Origin: Megalobrama amblycephala
Taxonomy: Eukaryota; Chordata; Actinopteri; Cypriniformes; Xenocyprididae
Direction of reading: 5' to 3'
NCBI RefSeq assembly: GCF_018812025.1
Contig: NC_063049.1
Coordinates: 12,467,537 to 12,531,536 of the forward strand
Length of the DNA stretch: 64,000 bases
Positions 36,601 to 47,184 of the stretch are shown here, piece by piece (position 1 is the stretch's first letter; every line of letters begins with the position of its first letter). The notes beneath the pieces are model-generated. The model was not told where the DNA came from, made no database searches, and saw only the letters and a list, made by a program, of their open reading frames with translations. The translations under genes and the position numbers were made by a program.

Positions 36601-38870
36601 TGTTTACATACACACTGTGTTGCTGAAGCCACCCTTGGTTCATGTGATGTGAAATGCTGAAATTGACCAGACATCCAAGCATAGGACAACAAACGACCTC
36701 ATCAACTTCTTCATCCTCCGTAACTATACTCAACAAAAGATAACATTGCTTTCCTTCAATACCTGAACTGCTTAAGTTCTCAAACAGCTGTGTTGGACAA
36801 TTTGATTCCCTATATGCACATACACTTGCCTTTGATGAAATTGTTGAATTGTATATGTATGTATATTTTTGAGGACTTGTGGTATATTGGGTATTGTGAA
36901 ATATTGAATGTGAGAAATTGTTTGAATACACGCTAAATGAAACTGCACTCTTGTTTGTTCAAGACTTTATTTATTAATAGACCTTTCTTGCACAAAAGAT
37001 GATTCCCCTTTAAACTCTTGTAGCTTGACCTGTGCAAAGTAACTGGGATGGTTATAATACTGATAAGAATAGTTGAACATGATGCATTTCTTATTGTTGT
37101 GGAATGTGATGTGGAATGTACCATGATTCACCTGACTGTCCCCTTGTGGGAATATAACTTCTTAACTGTTCCTGCCTGGTCAGTTTCAGAATTTCAGTGT
37201 TCCTGAGGCTGGGCATTACCATTTCATTTGAGGCTTGGAAAAGTGGCTTATCTTTATGCCTAAGCAGAGGGATGGCGCAACGCAGGACTCAGAGTCTACT
37301 TCAACTTGGATGGTCTTTGGTTCGAGCAAATAAAGGGCTTCTTGGTCTTATTGTTCCTCGGAGAGACTCTGAGAGTGCAATCAGGGTATAGGTTGTTTCT
37401 GGATGATGGAACTTACTGCTCCTGAACTCAGCTCTCATTTCTGTTGGTAACTTACTCAAAAGGCGGATCTGCAGGGCGAACCTCTCAAAAACGGCTTGAT
37501 CACCCCGTCGAATATCAGGCGAGTCCATAACACTGGCTATTTTGTTCAATGCCATCTGATGAGGCTGGCTGGACTTCTGATTTAGAACTGCCATGGTATT
37601 GCTGTAAGGTTGTGGGGGAGTTCTGATACAAATCTGCTATTATCCTTGCCTCCTCCAACTTCAAGAACTCCACAAGGATTTGTTATTTAAACCGCTCCAT
37701 CCCATCTTGGGGCAGTAGATTCTCCAAAGCTATCTTCAATCCAGCAAACTTGCTGGGTTCTCTGAGACTGAAATAGGGGATTGTTGGCATTGGACCTCAG
37801 TATGTCTGCGCAGAGGGTGAGATGGTATGGTGCTGAAGATCAGTTGGGGGTCTCAGCTTCACTCTTCTCAGCAGGTATGGCTGTGAGGTCACTGCATGCT
37901 CACCTTGAAGGTAAGCTGGACTGGCTCTGGGTGGTGGGAGGGTCGTTGACTTGAATGGCCCGGAAGCATCCTGCTTTTTGGGGGGTCTGGAGGACTGGAG
38001 TTTCTGACAGGAAAGCTCACTGGTGGGGCTGTAAGAAGTCTACTTGAATGGACAGAAACTTGCCTTAATTCTTGAAGTTCACTCATCATCTTCACCAGAA
38101 GGCCATCGATAGGCACTTGGCTGTGGCTCCTCTGACTCTGGCTATGGGGGAGGGTCAGGCCAGTCTACTTCGTCACATTCTCTGACTTTTACCGCTGACC
38201 AGCTCTGAACAGGGTGGAGGCACAAATCCATGATCTAGAGGGCATAATGGGGATTGCAGGCATAAGTGGATCAGATGTACTAGACTGAGAGTGTGTTATA
38301 GCTGATATAGCGAGTAACTTTAACTCTGATCTAGTCTCTCGGATTTCTGCTAAGGTGGCACTCAACTGCTCTTCTCTGCTATGCAAAGGATCTGTTTGGG
38401 AGGCTGGAGGCAGACTTCCCCTATTGTAAACCAAATGTGTGGAGTTAGTTCTCTACTTCACTCGACATGTGTTCCCTTCAGGTACTGATTGGCTAGCTGA
38501 CTCTCGGGACCAGGTCTGTATATCTGTGTGGTCTTGTTTCAGCATATGGATCATCCTCTGTATAGCCAGCATCTCTCAGTATCTGCTCAAAGGGGAGGGT
38601 GTCATCTTGGCTGCTCCCTCCTCATGATAATATAACTCCTTTTTGCTCATGGCTACTGATCCTTGCTTCAGGCGAATATCGTGGCGGCAGTACGTATCCC
38701 ATCTCATACTCATCATAATGGCATGGTGGATAAGTCTGACATTTAAGTCTGGTTGAAACTATCATCCATCTTCTAAAGAGAAAGTGCACAGATCCGGCTC
38801 AAAGGACCACAAATATAGGGGAGTCTTAAAAGGACTATATTTGACTTCTATTGCTGGATCTACTGTTGTG
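33640..38870 (-). pseudogene. BEL/Pao retrotransposon copy B (gag-protease-RT-RNase H-integrase, decayed)
   Basis: On the minus strand the order is as follows. gag pieces lie at 38434-37301 (RGDQAVFERFALQIRLLSKL). RT lies at 37300-35768, with RGLNLTEWLLP, MSGDVKIMYNQVRLLPEDC and the polymerase motif FYVDN near 35920. The RNase H region is at 35473-35087 (VFCDASEQAYGAVTYLR). The integrase part is at 35090-33776 (NNPVDDLTRGKKL, FNPPRAPHFGRAWEREIH, EVLHTVLLEIEGMLNAKP). These are hallmarks of BEL/Pao pol. The frame is broken many times and the second catalytic Asp of the RT motif reads Asn, so it is inactive. RT is split by an 804-bp insertion at 36254-37057. Confidence 0.82.
36254..37057. mobile_element. 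Solo-LTR-like insertion in BEL/Pao copy B
   Basis: TACTG occurs on both sides (36249-36253 and 37058-37062). Copy A, at about 31779-31788, carries the uninterrupted site CGATACTGATAAG, so the empty site is in the same window. The insert begins near TGTAACAGTCACTG and ends GGTTATAA. It has no coding frame and is the size of an LTR, so a solo LTR with a 4-6 bp duplication is the best explanation. Confidence 0.7.
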
Positions 38871-39243
38871 TGGCAATCACTCCCGGGTGTCTGTCAGAAC
38901 ACAGGAACCAGACCAATAACTGAATTGATGGTGTTTAATAAACTGTTGCAGTAGGCATGGGCATACAGTCTTTCAATATGTATATACTTATATACATGTG
39001 TGGTTCTAAAACAAACAAATAACAATTATGAATAACAGCATTATTAAATAAATATTCATACACATTCCAATAACTAAACAGTAACAGATGAAATTAACTA
39101 TTAACACAGTCAGAAGCATACGAACTGCTGTGGTGTCACGTGTACATAAATTTGACTGGCAATAATATACATGTAACAGATTTTTCTGAATATAACTGCT
39201 CAAAAGATTCCAAGTTTCAAACAATATAATCCACAATATAGAT

Positions 39244-39601
39244 CAGTGGTCACCAACCTGTCGATCTTGCCTCAGAATAAAGTAGTAGGCTGTAAATGCT
39301 GTATTGCTGCTCTTTCATAAGCACCACCTGCTGTCAGAGAGTGAATTTCTCTCATTCAGCCTGTCTGCTGTTTTTGTTTCATGCTTTTTTTGTGTAGCAT
39401 ATTATTTCACAAAGATAAAGTCTGTTCTGTTTTTGCTTTAAATCTTGAAATTAAATCTAATTAAAATCAAAAACAACTGCTCATGCAACATGTGTAGCAT
39501 CTTTGTTTGGATCGAAATTAAAATGCAATGGTTACCTCTAATTTGAAATGGCTAGATTTTTTTAAGGCCAGTTTGCTTGTTATAGAGCAAATAAACAATA
39601 C

Positions 39602-39633
<32 letters not shown>

Positions 39634-39818
39634 CATCTGCAACCAGTATCGGAATCTGCCAATTTGCTTGTAAAAATGAATCAGAATATGAATTTGCCAT
39701 GAAAAAATACTAAATACAATCTGGGCTATCTTTTTCTATCAATTATTCAATAGGTAGATCTTGTCTTTCATAAAGGTCGAGGTCAGGGATCTTGGGCTTG
39801 AAAGGTTAGTGACCACTG
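39244..39818. mobile_element. hAT MITE with 8-bp target duplication
   Basis: The ends CAGTGGTCACCAACC and (inverted) CAGTGGTCACTAACC match at 14 of 15 bases. ATATAGAT at 39236-39243 is repeated exactly at 39819-39826. CAG-type termini and an 8-bp duplication are hAT hallmarks. The 575-bp interior is non-coding and contains an (AAT)n run at 39600-39630. Confidence 0.9.
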
Positions 39819-39876
39819 ATATAGATACATAATATTTGCATTAGATGCATAACATGTAAATATACAGAGTAGTACC

Positions 39877-40527
39877 CTTGGGAGATATCATTAGGAAGCG
39901 TGGCCTTAGTTTTCACTGTTACGCTGATGATACTCAGCTCTATATTTCTTCGTGCTCTGATGAAACATACCAATTCAAAAAATTAGCAGAATGCATAGCT
40001 GTTATAAAAAAATGGATGACTAGTAATTTCCTACTACTAAATTCAGAAAAAATCTGAGATTCTAATTATTGGACCAAAAACCTCTGCACGTTATAACCTG
40101 GAATACTGTCTAACACTTGATGGCTGCTCTGTTAAGTATTTGTCGTCCGTTAGGAACCTGGGTGTGATCTTTGATATCAATCTTTCATTTGAAAGCCACA
40201 TTTCTAGCATCTGTAAAACTGCATTCTTCCATCTTAAAAATATAAACTACGACATATGCTCTCAATGACAAATACGGAACAGTTCATGCGTTCATGACCT
40301 CAAAGCTTACTGAAATGATCTACTGGGTGGTTACCCAGTTTTAATCTTGCTAATTACTTACAAAGAACTAAATGGTTTAGCTCCCCAGTACCTGAGCGAG
40401 CTTATAACACATTATAGTCCTCAATGTCTATTACGATTGCAGAATTCTGGCCAGTTGATAATACCTGGAATATCAATATCAACCGCATGTGGTAGATCCT
40501 TCTCCTATTTGGTACATAAACTAACTA

Positions 40528-40596
<69 letters not shown>

Positions 40597-40597
40597 A

Positions 40598-40628
<31 letters not shown>

Positions 40629-40775
40629 GGAATGAATCAATACTGGATTTACTTAAACTGGACAATGACATAATTTTCTTCAGCCAGTATTATTTGCTAG
40701 TTATCACTTGTAAAACTGCTTTGACACAATCTGTATTGTAAAAAGCACTATATAAACAAAGGTGACTTGACCTGA
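39877..40775 (+). pseudogene. L2-like LINE fragment (3' end of reverse transcriptase and tail)
   Basis: The translated pieces HCYADDTQLYISS, KKWMTSNFLLLNS and LLITYKELNGLAPQYLSELI are characteristic of the C-terminal RT of L2/CR1-group non-LTR elements in fish. The catalytic YADD is present. Frameshifts occur near 40050 and a deletion lies near 40260. A (TA)n and T30 expansion (40531-40623) sits in the 3' part. The end AGCACTATATAAACAAAGGT and CTTGACCTGAC resembles the usual L2 tail. Confidence 0.8.
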
Positions 40776-43492
40776 CTGGAGAGTAATGAATTAGCACAGT
40801 AGGAGGATTATCACAATAACTCAGTCAGACATTAGCAATGAATATCAAATATAACACAAACATGATTATCTTAATTAATAACTAACAGATGAAGGTAGAA
40901 ACACTTACTATCCAGCACTGACACACACAATATAAGTATAAAACTCTCAGAAACTGTTAATTCTCTCAGCAGCACAGTCCCATGTCACACACTCACTTCT
41001 CAATCTTTAGTGAATCTGCGCACAACAGAGCACTGCTCGTGATCATCGTGTGCGTTCAGGAAGTGTTGGAGCTCATCAATATACACCAGATACGTGCATA
41101 CATGATTATTCAGTCATCTGCACTGCCTTCATACAGATGCTAAGCGGGGTGTTTGCACTCCCTGTTTCCAGAAAGTGGATAAAGTGAGGGTAAAGAACCC
41201 CTTGCATGTTCCTTAGGGACACCGAAAGTTTACTGATTGTTAGATTTTGCTGTATTTGGCTGAACAGTTGTTTGGGTGACTTGCCAATGTATTATATTTC
41301 TCTAATACACAAAATAAGTATGCTTGATCAGAGTTCTTGTGGATTTATTGAAGGTAGTAGTGTAGCACAGTTCTTCAGCAGCGACGTTAGCATGTCAGCC
41401 CTCAAGAATCTTAACCCAAAGTTCTGTCTGTGGGACAGAATTTTATGCATGAAGACAAATGGGCTACAAACAATAGAAAACTATTAGGAGAAAATCTGGG
41501 GCCGTATTCACAAAACATCTTAAGGCTAAAAGTAGCTCCTAAATTGCCGATTTAGGAGAAACTCTTAAAAATAATGGGCGTGTCTGTCCTAATTTTAGGA
41601 CTCCTAAATTTTTGCTCTAAGAGTATTTCACAAAGCATTTTAGCGCTAAAACTAGCTCCTAAATCTGTGAGACGTTAGGGGTAGTCAAGAGGACTCCTAA
41701 GTCACTAAGATCAAATCACAAACAGTCCTAATCCACCCAAAGACACTGAACACCATTGAGACAATAGCGATAGAGCCTTAGGTGCTGAACCTTTTCTTCA
41801 TAAATGCAATAACCCACATGGAAAGAACCTATATGTGGATATATGCGCATATATGAAACCTATATGCAGTGTATATGTACATATATGCTGCATATATGCA
41901 CATATATGATAATATATATGCTGCATATATGCGCATATATACTGCATATATGCTATATATATGCTGCATATATGCGCATATATACTGCATATATGCTATA
42001 TATATGCTGCATATATATATATGCATATATGCATATATGCTGCGTATATATACTGCATATATGTGTATATATGCCACATATAGGCAAAATTGAGGTGCAT
42101 ATATGTGCATATACAGGAAATATAGGTCTCCTGTATTGCTTCTTCATATCCATATATATGCCCTATACATACAAGATATGTCTTCTATATAGCTAATGGC
42201 AGGATCTGGTCATTTTGTAGCTCATATCTCATTTTTGACTGTCATACATGATGCCTAGCTCATATTTTCTATTATCAAGGCAAAAACTAAGAATTAACGA
42301 AAAAAATTATGCAAGAACTTATGTATGTGCGAATGTAGCAGTTATGTATTTAGACAATTATTTTGTGATTCCACTTGCCATGACCATATTTGGGGTTTCC
42401 TGCCGCCATGCTGACTTGGGGTGTTGACGCACTTTGCTGCTTCCCAGTCTGCATGACCCACATGGAAAGAACCTATATGTGGATATATGTGCATATATGA
42501 AACCTATATGCAGTGTATATGTACATATATGCACATATATGATAATATATATGCTGCATATATGCACATATATGATAATATATATGCTGCATATATGCGC
42601 ATATATACTGCATATATGCTATATATATGCTGCATATATGCGCATATATACTGCATATATGCTATATATATGCTGCATATATGCGCATATATATTGCATA
42701 TATGCTATATATATGCGTGTATATATACTGCATATATGTGTATATATGCCACATATAGGCAAAATTGAGGTGCATATATGTGCATATACAGGAAATATAG
42801 GTCTCCTGTATTGCTTCTTCATATCCATATATATGCATACATATACATACAAGATATGTCTTCTATATAGCTAATGGCAGGATCTGGTCATTTTGTAGCT
42901 CATATCTCATTTTTGACTGTCATACATGATGCCTAGCTCATATTTTCTATTATCAAGGCAAAAACTAAGAATTAACGAAAAAAAATATGCAAGAACTTAT
43001 GTATGTGCGAATGTAGCAGTTATGTATTTAGACAATTATTTTGTGATTCCACTTGCCATGACCATATTTGGGGTTTCCTGCCGCCATGCTGACTTGGGGT
43101 GTTGACGCACTTTGCTGCTTCCCAGTCTGCATGAGACATCACAGCGGTAGGTCGCACAAAGTTTTTGCGGTGATTCAATTAAGGCCATGTTTCATGTAAC
43201 AGCTGAATTCACATGATATATTTGTATGATTGTAATCCAAAACCCCACTGTGATGTACATTCAGATGTTTTGTTGATTATTTTTCTTTACTTAAGTTACT
43301 TTTAATATCTCTCTTTCTCAGCGTTGTGCGTTGCTGCCGCATGCTGTTTGTATGCTGCACAAGTCCTCATATATTGCCATTTGTGTTATACAGAATAAAG
43401 TGAGGACCTGATGGCAAGATTTTTCGCAGTCTGTCTTTGATTACGACACAACGCAGAAAACACACCGCTACACGAACACGTGAAATTGGTCC

Positions 43493-43615
43493 CACATGGA
43501 AAAAACCTATATAAACATATATGTTTCAATATAGGTTTGATATAGGTTTTTAATATATGTGACATATATAAAATTGTCCGTTTTCCTATATTATGTGTAC
43601 ATATATGTACATATA

Positions 43616-43678
<63 letters not shown>

Positions 43679-43850
43679 ACATATGTGTACATATATGTGT
43701 ACATATATGTGTACATATGTGTACATATATGTACATATATGTACATATAATATAGGAAAACGGCCAATTTTATATATGTCACATATATGTAAAACCTATA
43801 TCAAAACCTATATTGAAACATATATGTTTATATAGGTTTTTTCCATGTGG
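43493..43850. repeat. Large near-perfect palindrome (first copy)
   Basis: Starts CCCACATGGAAAAAACCTAT and ends with its inverse ATAGGTTTTTTCCATGTGGG. The arms of roughly 130 bp pair almost throughout, around a central (TA)n and TGTGTACATA tract. Confidence 0.85.
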
Positions 43851-44210
43851 GGAGACATCACAGCGGTAGGTCGCACAAAGTTTTTGCGGTGATTCAATTA
43901 AGGCCATGTTTCATGTAACAGCTGAATTCACATGATATATTTGTATGATTGTAATCCAAAACCCCTCTGTGATGTACATTCAGATGTTTCGTTGATTATT
44001 TTTCTTTACTTAAGTTACTTTTAATATCTCTCTTTCTCAGCGTTGTGCGTTGCTGCCGCATGCTGTTTGTATGCTGCACAAGTCCTCATATATTGCCATT
44101 TGTGTTATACAGAATAAAGTGAGGACCTGATGGCAAGATTTTTCGCAGTCTGTCTTTGATTACGACACAACGCAGAAAACACACCGCTACACGAACACGT
44201 GAAATTGGTC

Positions 44211-44330
44211 CCACATGGAAAAAACCTATATAAACATATATGTTTCAATATAGGTTTGATATAGGTTTTTAATATATGTGACATATATAAAATTGGCCAT
44301 TTTCCTATATTATGTGTACATATATGTACA

Positions 44331-44373
<43 letters not shown>

Positions 44374-44538
44374 ACATATATGTGTGCATATATGTGTACA
44401 TATATGTGTGCATATATGTACATATATGTACATATAATATAGGAAAACAGCCAATTTTATATATGTCACATATATGTAAAACCTATATCAAAACCTATAT
44501 TGAAACATATATGTTTATATAGGTTTTTTCCATGTGGG
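44211..44538. repeat. Large near-perfect palindrome (second copy)
   Basis: Same arms as the palindrome at 43493-43850, with a shorter (TA)n centre and slight differences in the TGTGTACATA tract. Confidence 0.85.
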
Positions 44539-45353
44539 AAAATGCAATGCAACATAAAAAAAATGATTTATAGATTTGAATCTATGATGAGACGCCAAAA
44601 ATTAATATTTAACAAATAAATAAATATTGTCTGATTACCTGTGGCAGTGGTTTTCATGGGTTCACACTTACAAATAATTTAATAGAGTAAAAAAAAAAAT
44701 ATATATATATATATCTCGTCTGTGTATTTATTCCTCTTCTCGTGCTGATTAGAAGGACCATTTGAATGTGTTTCTCCCAAACTTTGTTTATAAAACATAA
44801 TTTGTCGGTTGAATTCTGCATTCTCTTGAGATGAAGACATCCAAGAGGTGGACAATTAACTGTATAGTTTAATTAGTGACACTTAGCCTACATTTTAAAA
44901 CCTTTATGGCAACAATATGTCAACATTTTATTTTGACTGTGGGAACATTTTTATTAAAAAAAACATTTATTTGAATAGGGCAACATTTGTATTTTAAAAC
45001 CTTTATTTTAATATGGAAACATGACACCTCATGCTACAATATTTCTATGATTAAATCACTGACTCCTCCCTCATCAGCCAATCACTGTGTGTTTACTCCA
45101 TAGCAACGAGGTCAACCCCGCCCTTACTCTTAGCTTAAGACTTCAGTCTATTCCTTAGTAAAAGTTTGTCTCAGCAGCTTTGTGAATAGGTTTTAAGAGA
45201 AAACTCTTAGCTAAGAACTTTTACTGCTATTTAGGAGAACTCTTAGTGGTAAGATAAAATGTTTTGTGAATACAGCCCCTGTTTCTTTGTTATTCACACC
45301 AATCAGTTTATATGGGCCATATGTCTGTATAGGCCATTTGATTCACACATTTA

Positions 45354-47173
45354 GGGTGCGTTCACACCTATAGTTCGGTTCGTTTGGTTCATTTGGTCGG
45401 GACCAAAGAAGAAAAAAAAAAACATTTAGTCCTGGTCCGGTTAGCGTTCAGGGGCCGTATTCACAAAACATCTTAAGGCTAAAAGTAGCTCCTAACTTGC
45501 CGATTTAGGAGAAACTCTTAAAAATAATGGGCGTGTCAGTCCTAATTTTAGGAGTCCTACATTTTTGCTCTAAGAGTATTTCACAAAGCATTTTAGCGCT
45601 AAAACTAGCTCCTAAGTCTGTGTAAAGTTAGGAGTAGTCAAGAGGACTCCTGAGTCTCTAAGACCAAATCACAAACAGTCCTAATCCACCCAAAGACACT
45701 GTACACCATTGAGGCAATAGAGATTGAGCCTTGGGTGCTGAACTTTTTCTTTATAAATGCAATATATTTTGATTTATAGATTTGAATCTACAATGAGACG
45801 CCAAAAAAAATATATATATATATTGTCTGATTACCTGTGGCAGTGGTTTTCATGAGTTCACACTTACAAATGATTTAATAGAGTAATAAAATATATATAT
45901 AATAAGCGTATTTGGTGTGTTGTGCAAGGGGATCGAGCTTGGAATTTAGCCCAAAACCAGAGTTCTCCCCGTATCCCCAGCCAAGAGTGAGGGACAGGGT
46001 GGCGGAGGGATGCAGAAAACTGTCAAAGTAACTATAGGCGAGTCGACTCTCGTCTGTGTATATATTCCTCCTCTCGAGCTGATTAGAAAGGCTGTTCGAA
46101 TGTGTTTCTCCCAAACTTTGTTTATAAAACATAATTTGTCGCTTGAATTCTGCATTCTCTCGAGATGCAGACACCCAAGAGGCGGACAATTAACTGTGTA
46201 TACTAGTTTAACTAGTGACACTTAGCCTATTTTAAAACCTTTATGGCAACAATGGCAACATTTTATTTTGACTTTTTTATTAAAAATATTTATTTGAATA
46301 GGGCAACATTTGTATTTTAAAACCTTTATTTTAATATGGAAACATGACACATCATTCTACAATATTTCTATGATTAAATCGCTGACTCCTCCCCATCAGC
46401 CAATCACTGTGTGTATGCTCCATAGCAACGAGGTCAACCCTGCCCTTACTCTTAGCTTAAGACTTCAGTCTATTCCTTAGTAAAAGTTTGTCTCAGCAGC
46501 TTTGTGAATAGGTTTTAAGAGAAAACTCTTAGCTAAGAACTTTTACTGCTATTTAGGAGAACTCTTAGTGGTAAGATAAAATGTTTTGTGAATACGGCCC
46601 CCAGATTGGCAATTTTATCACCGAACCAAAAGAACCTAAAGGCACAGGGATACATTCACAACGTGATTGGTCGGATTTTATGACGTATTGCCTATTTTTT
46701 GAGACGGAACTTACCGAACATCCAAAACAATGCTGTTTGCTGAGGTAAATGCGCTCGTTGTGTGTGCGTAGCAGGGCGTAGCCTGCATGTGATGATATTT
46801 TGGCCAGTTGGGAACTCGTGAAGAGCTTATAAAATGTGTAAAGTAGTCAAAACACCGGCGGGAATCCATCCGTCACACACACAAACGATCTGCTGCGTGG
46901 AGACGCGCGTCTGATGCCTGTGATGAGCAAACTCGCGTCTATGACGAGAAAAACCGGCATGCGTGAGGATTCTGTCCATTTTAGGGTCTCGTCTTCCTGT
47001 TTTTGGTTCGGTTACATGTCTTTGGTCCGTGTTGCGTTCATATATCATTCGAACCGCACCAGAGTTCGTTTGGAAGCGTTCACATATGTTCAAATGAACC
47101 GCACTAACCGAGCAACTGCACCAGGGTTCGTTTTAATCGAACCAAACATGACAAGTGTGAACGCAACGCACTC
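45354..47173. mobile_element. Harbinger-like TIR element (TTA target duplication)
   Basis: Left end GGGTGCGTTCACACC; inverted right end GAGTGCGTTGCGTTCACAC. TTA lies on both sides (45351-45353 and 47174-47176), the target pattern of PIF/Harbinger elements. GGTTCG and CGAACC blocks run inward from both ends. It is interrupted by the second GGGGCCGTATTC element at 45451-46601. Non-coding. Confidence 0.65.
45451..46601. mobile_element. TIR element copy 2 (GGGGCCGTATTCACAAAAC ends)
   Basis: Ends GGGGCCGTATTCACAAAACAT and ATGTTTTGTGAATACGGCCCC are perfect inverses over 21 bp. The body aligns with copy 1 but lacks its 2.7-kb insert. It sits inside the Harbinger-like element at 45354-47173; CA on each side may be a 2-bp duplication. 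Confidence 0.88.
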
Positions 47174-47184
47174 TTACAGACAAA

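Larger units (their letters stand above)
38872..41135 (-). repeat. 5' LTR region of BEL/Pao copy B, interrupted
   Basis: The stretch to the right of the gag start is non-coding. It ends with sequence matching the left LTR fragment (33538-33640). It is interrupted by the hAT-like MITE at 39244-39818 and an L2-like fragment at 39877-40775. Removing both leaves roughly 0.8 kb, a plausible LTR length. Exact ends were not found. Confidence 0.45.
41811..44539. mobile_element. Composite TATATG-rich element made of two tandemly duplicated units
   Basis: AAATGCAAT occurs at 41802-41810 and 44540-44548. The insert begins AACCCACATGGAAAGAACC and ends GGTTTTTTCCATGTGGGA, so it behaves as one TIR element with a 9-bp duplication. 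Inside, unit X (41813-42451) is repeated at 42452-43130. Unit Y (about 43133-43850) is repeated at 43851-44538. X contains dense ATATGC/GCATAT palindromes. Y is 360 bp of unique sequence followed by a foldback. The related copy 45451-46601 lacks the insert. The long open frames here are byproducts of the repeats and I do not treat them as genes. Confidence 0.8.
41498..45279. mobile_element. TIR element copy 1 (GGGGCCGTATTCACAAAAC ends), enlarged by an insert
   Basis: The left end GGGGCCGTATTCACAAAACAT pairs with the right end ATGTTTTGTGAATACAGCCCC. Subterminal blocks such as TTAGGAGAAACTCTTA and TTTAGGAGAACTCTTAG are also inverted. A shorter copy with the same ends and body is at 45451-46601. 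This copy is larger because a 2.7-kb block (41811-44539) is inserted. No transposase seen. Confidence 0.85.

Noticed and set aside
42434..42874. Open frames of 90-146 codons rich in Ile, Tyr, Met and His
   Set aside because: They are translations of ATATGC palindromic repeats and appear in several frames on both strands.
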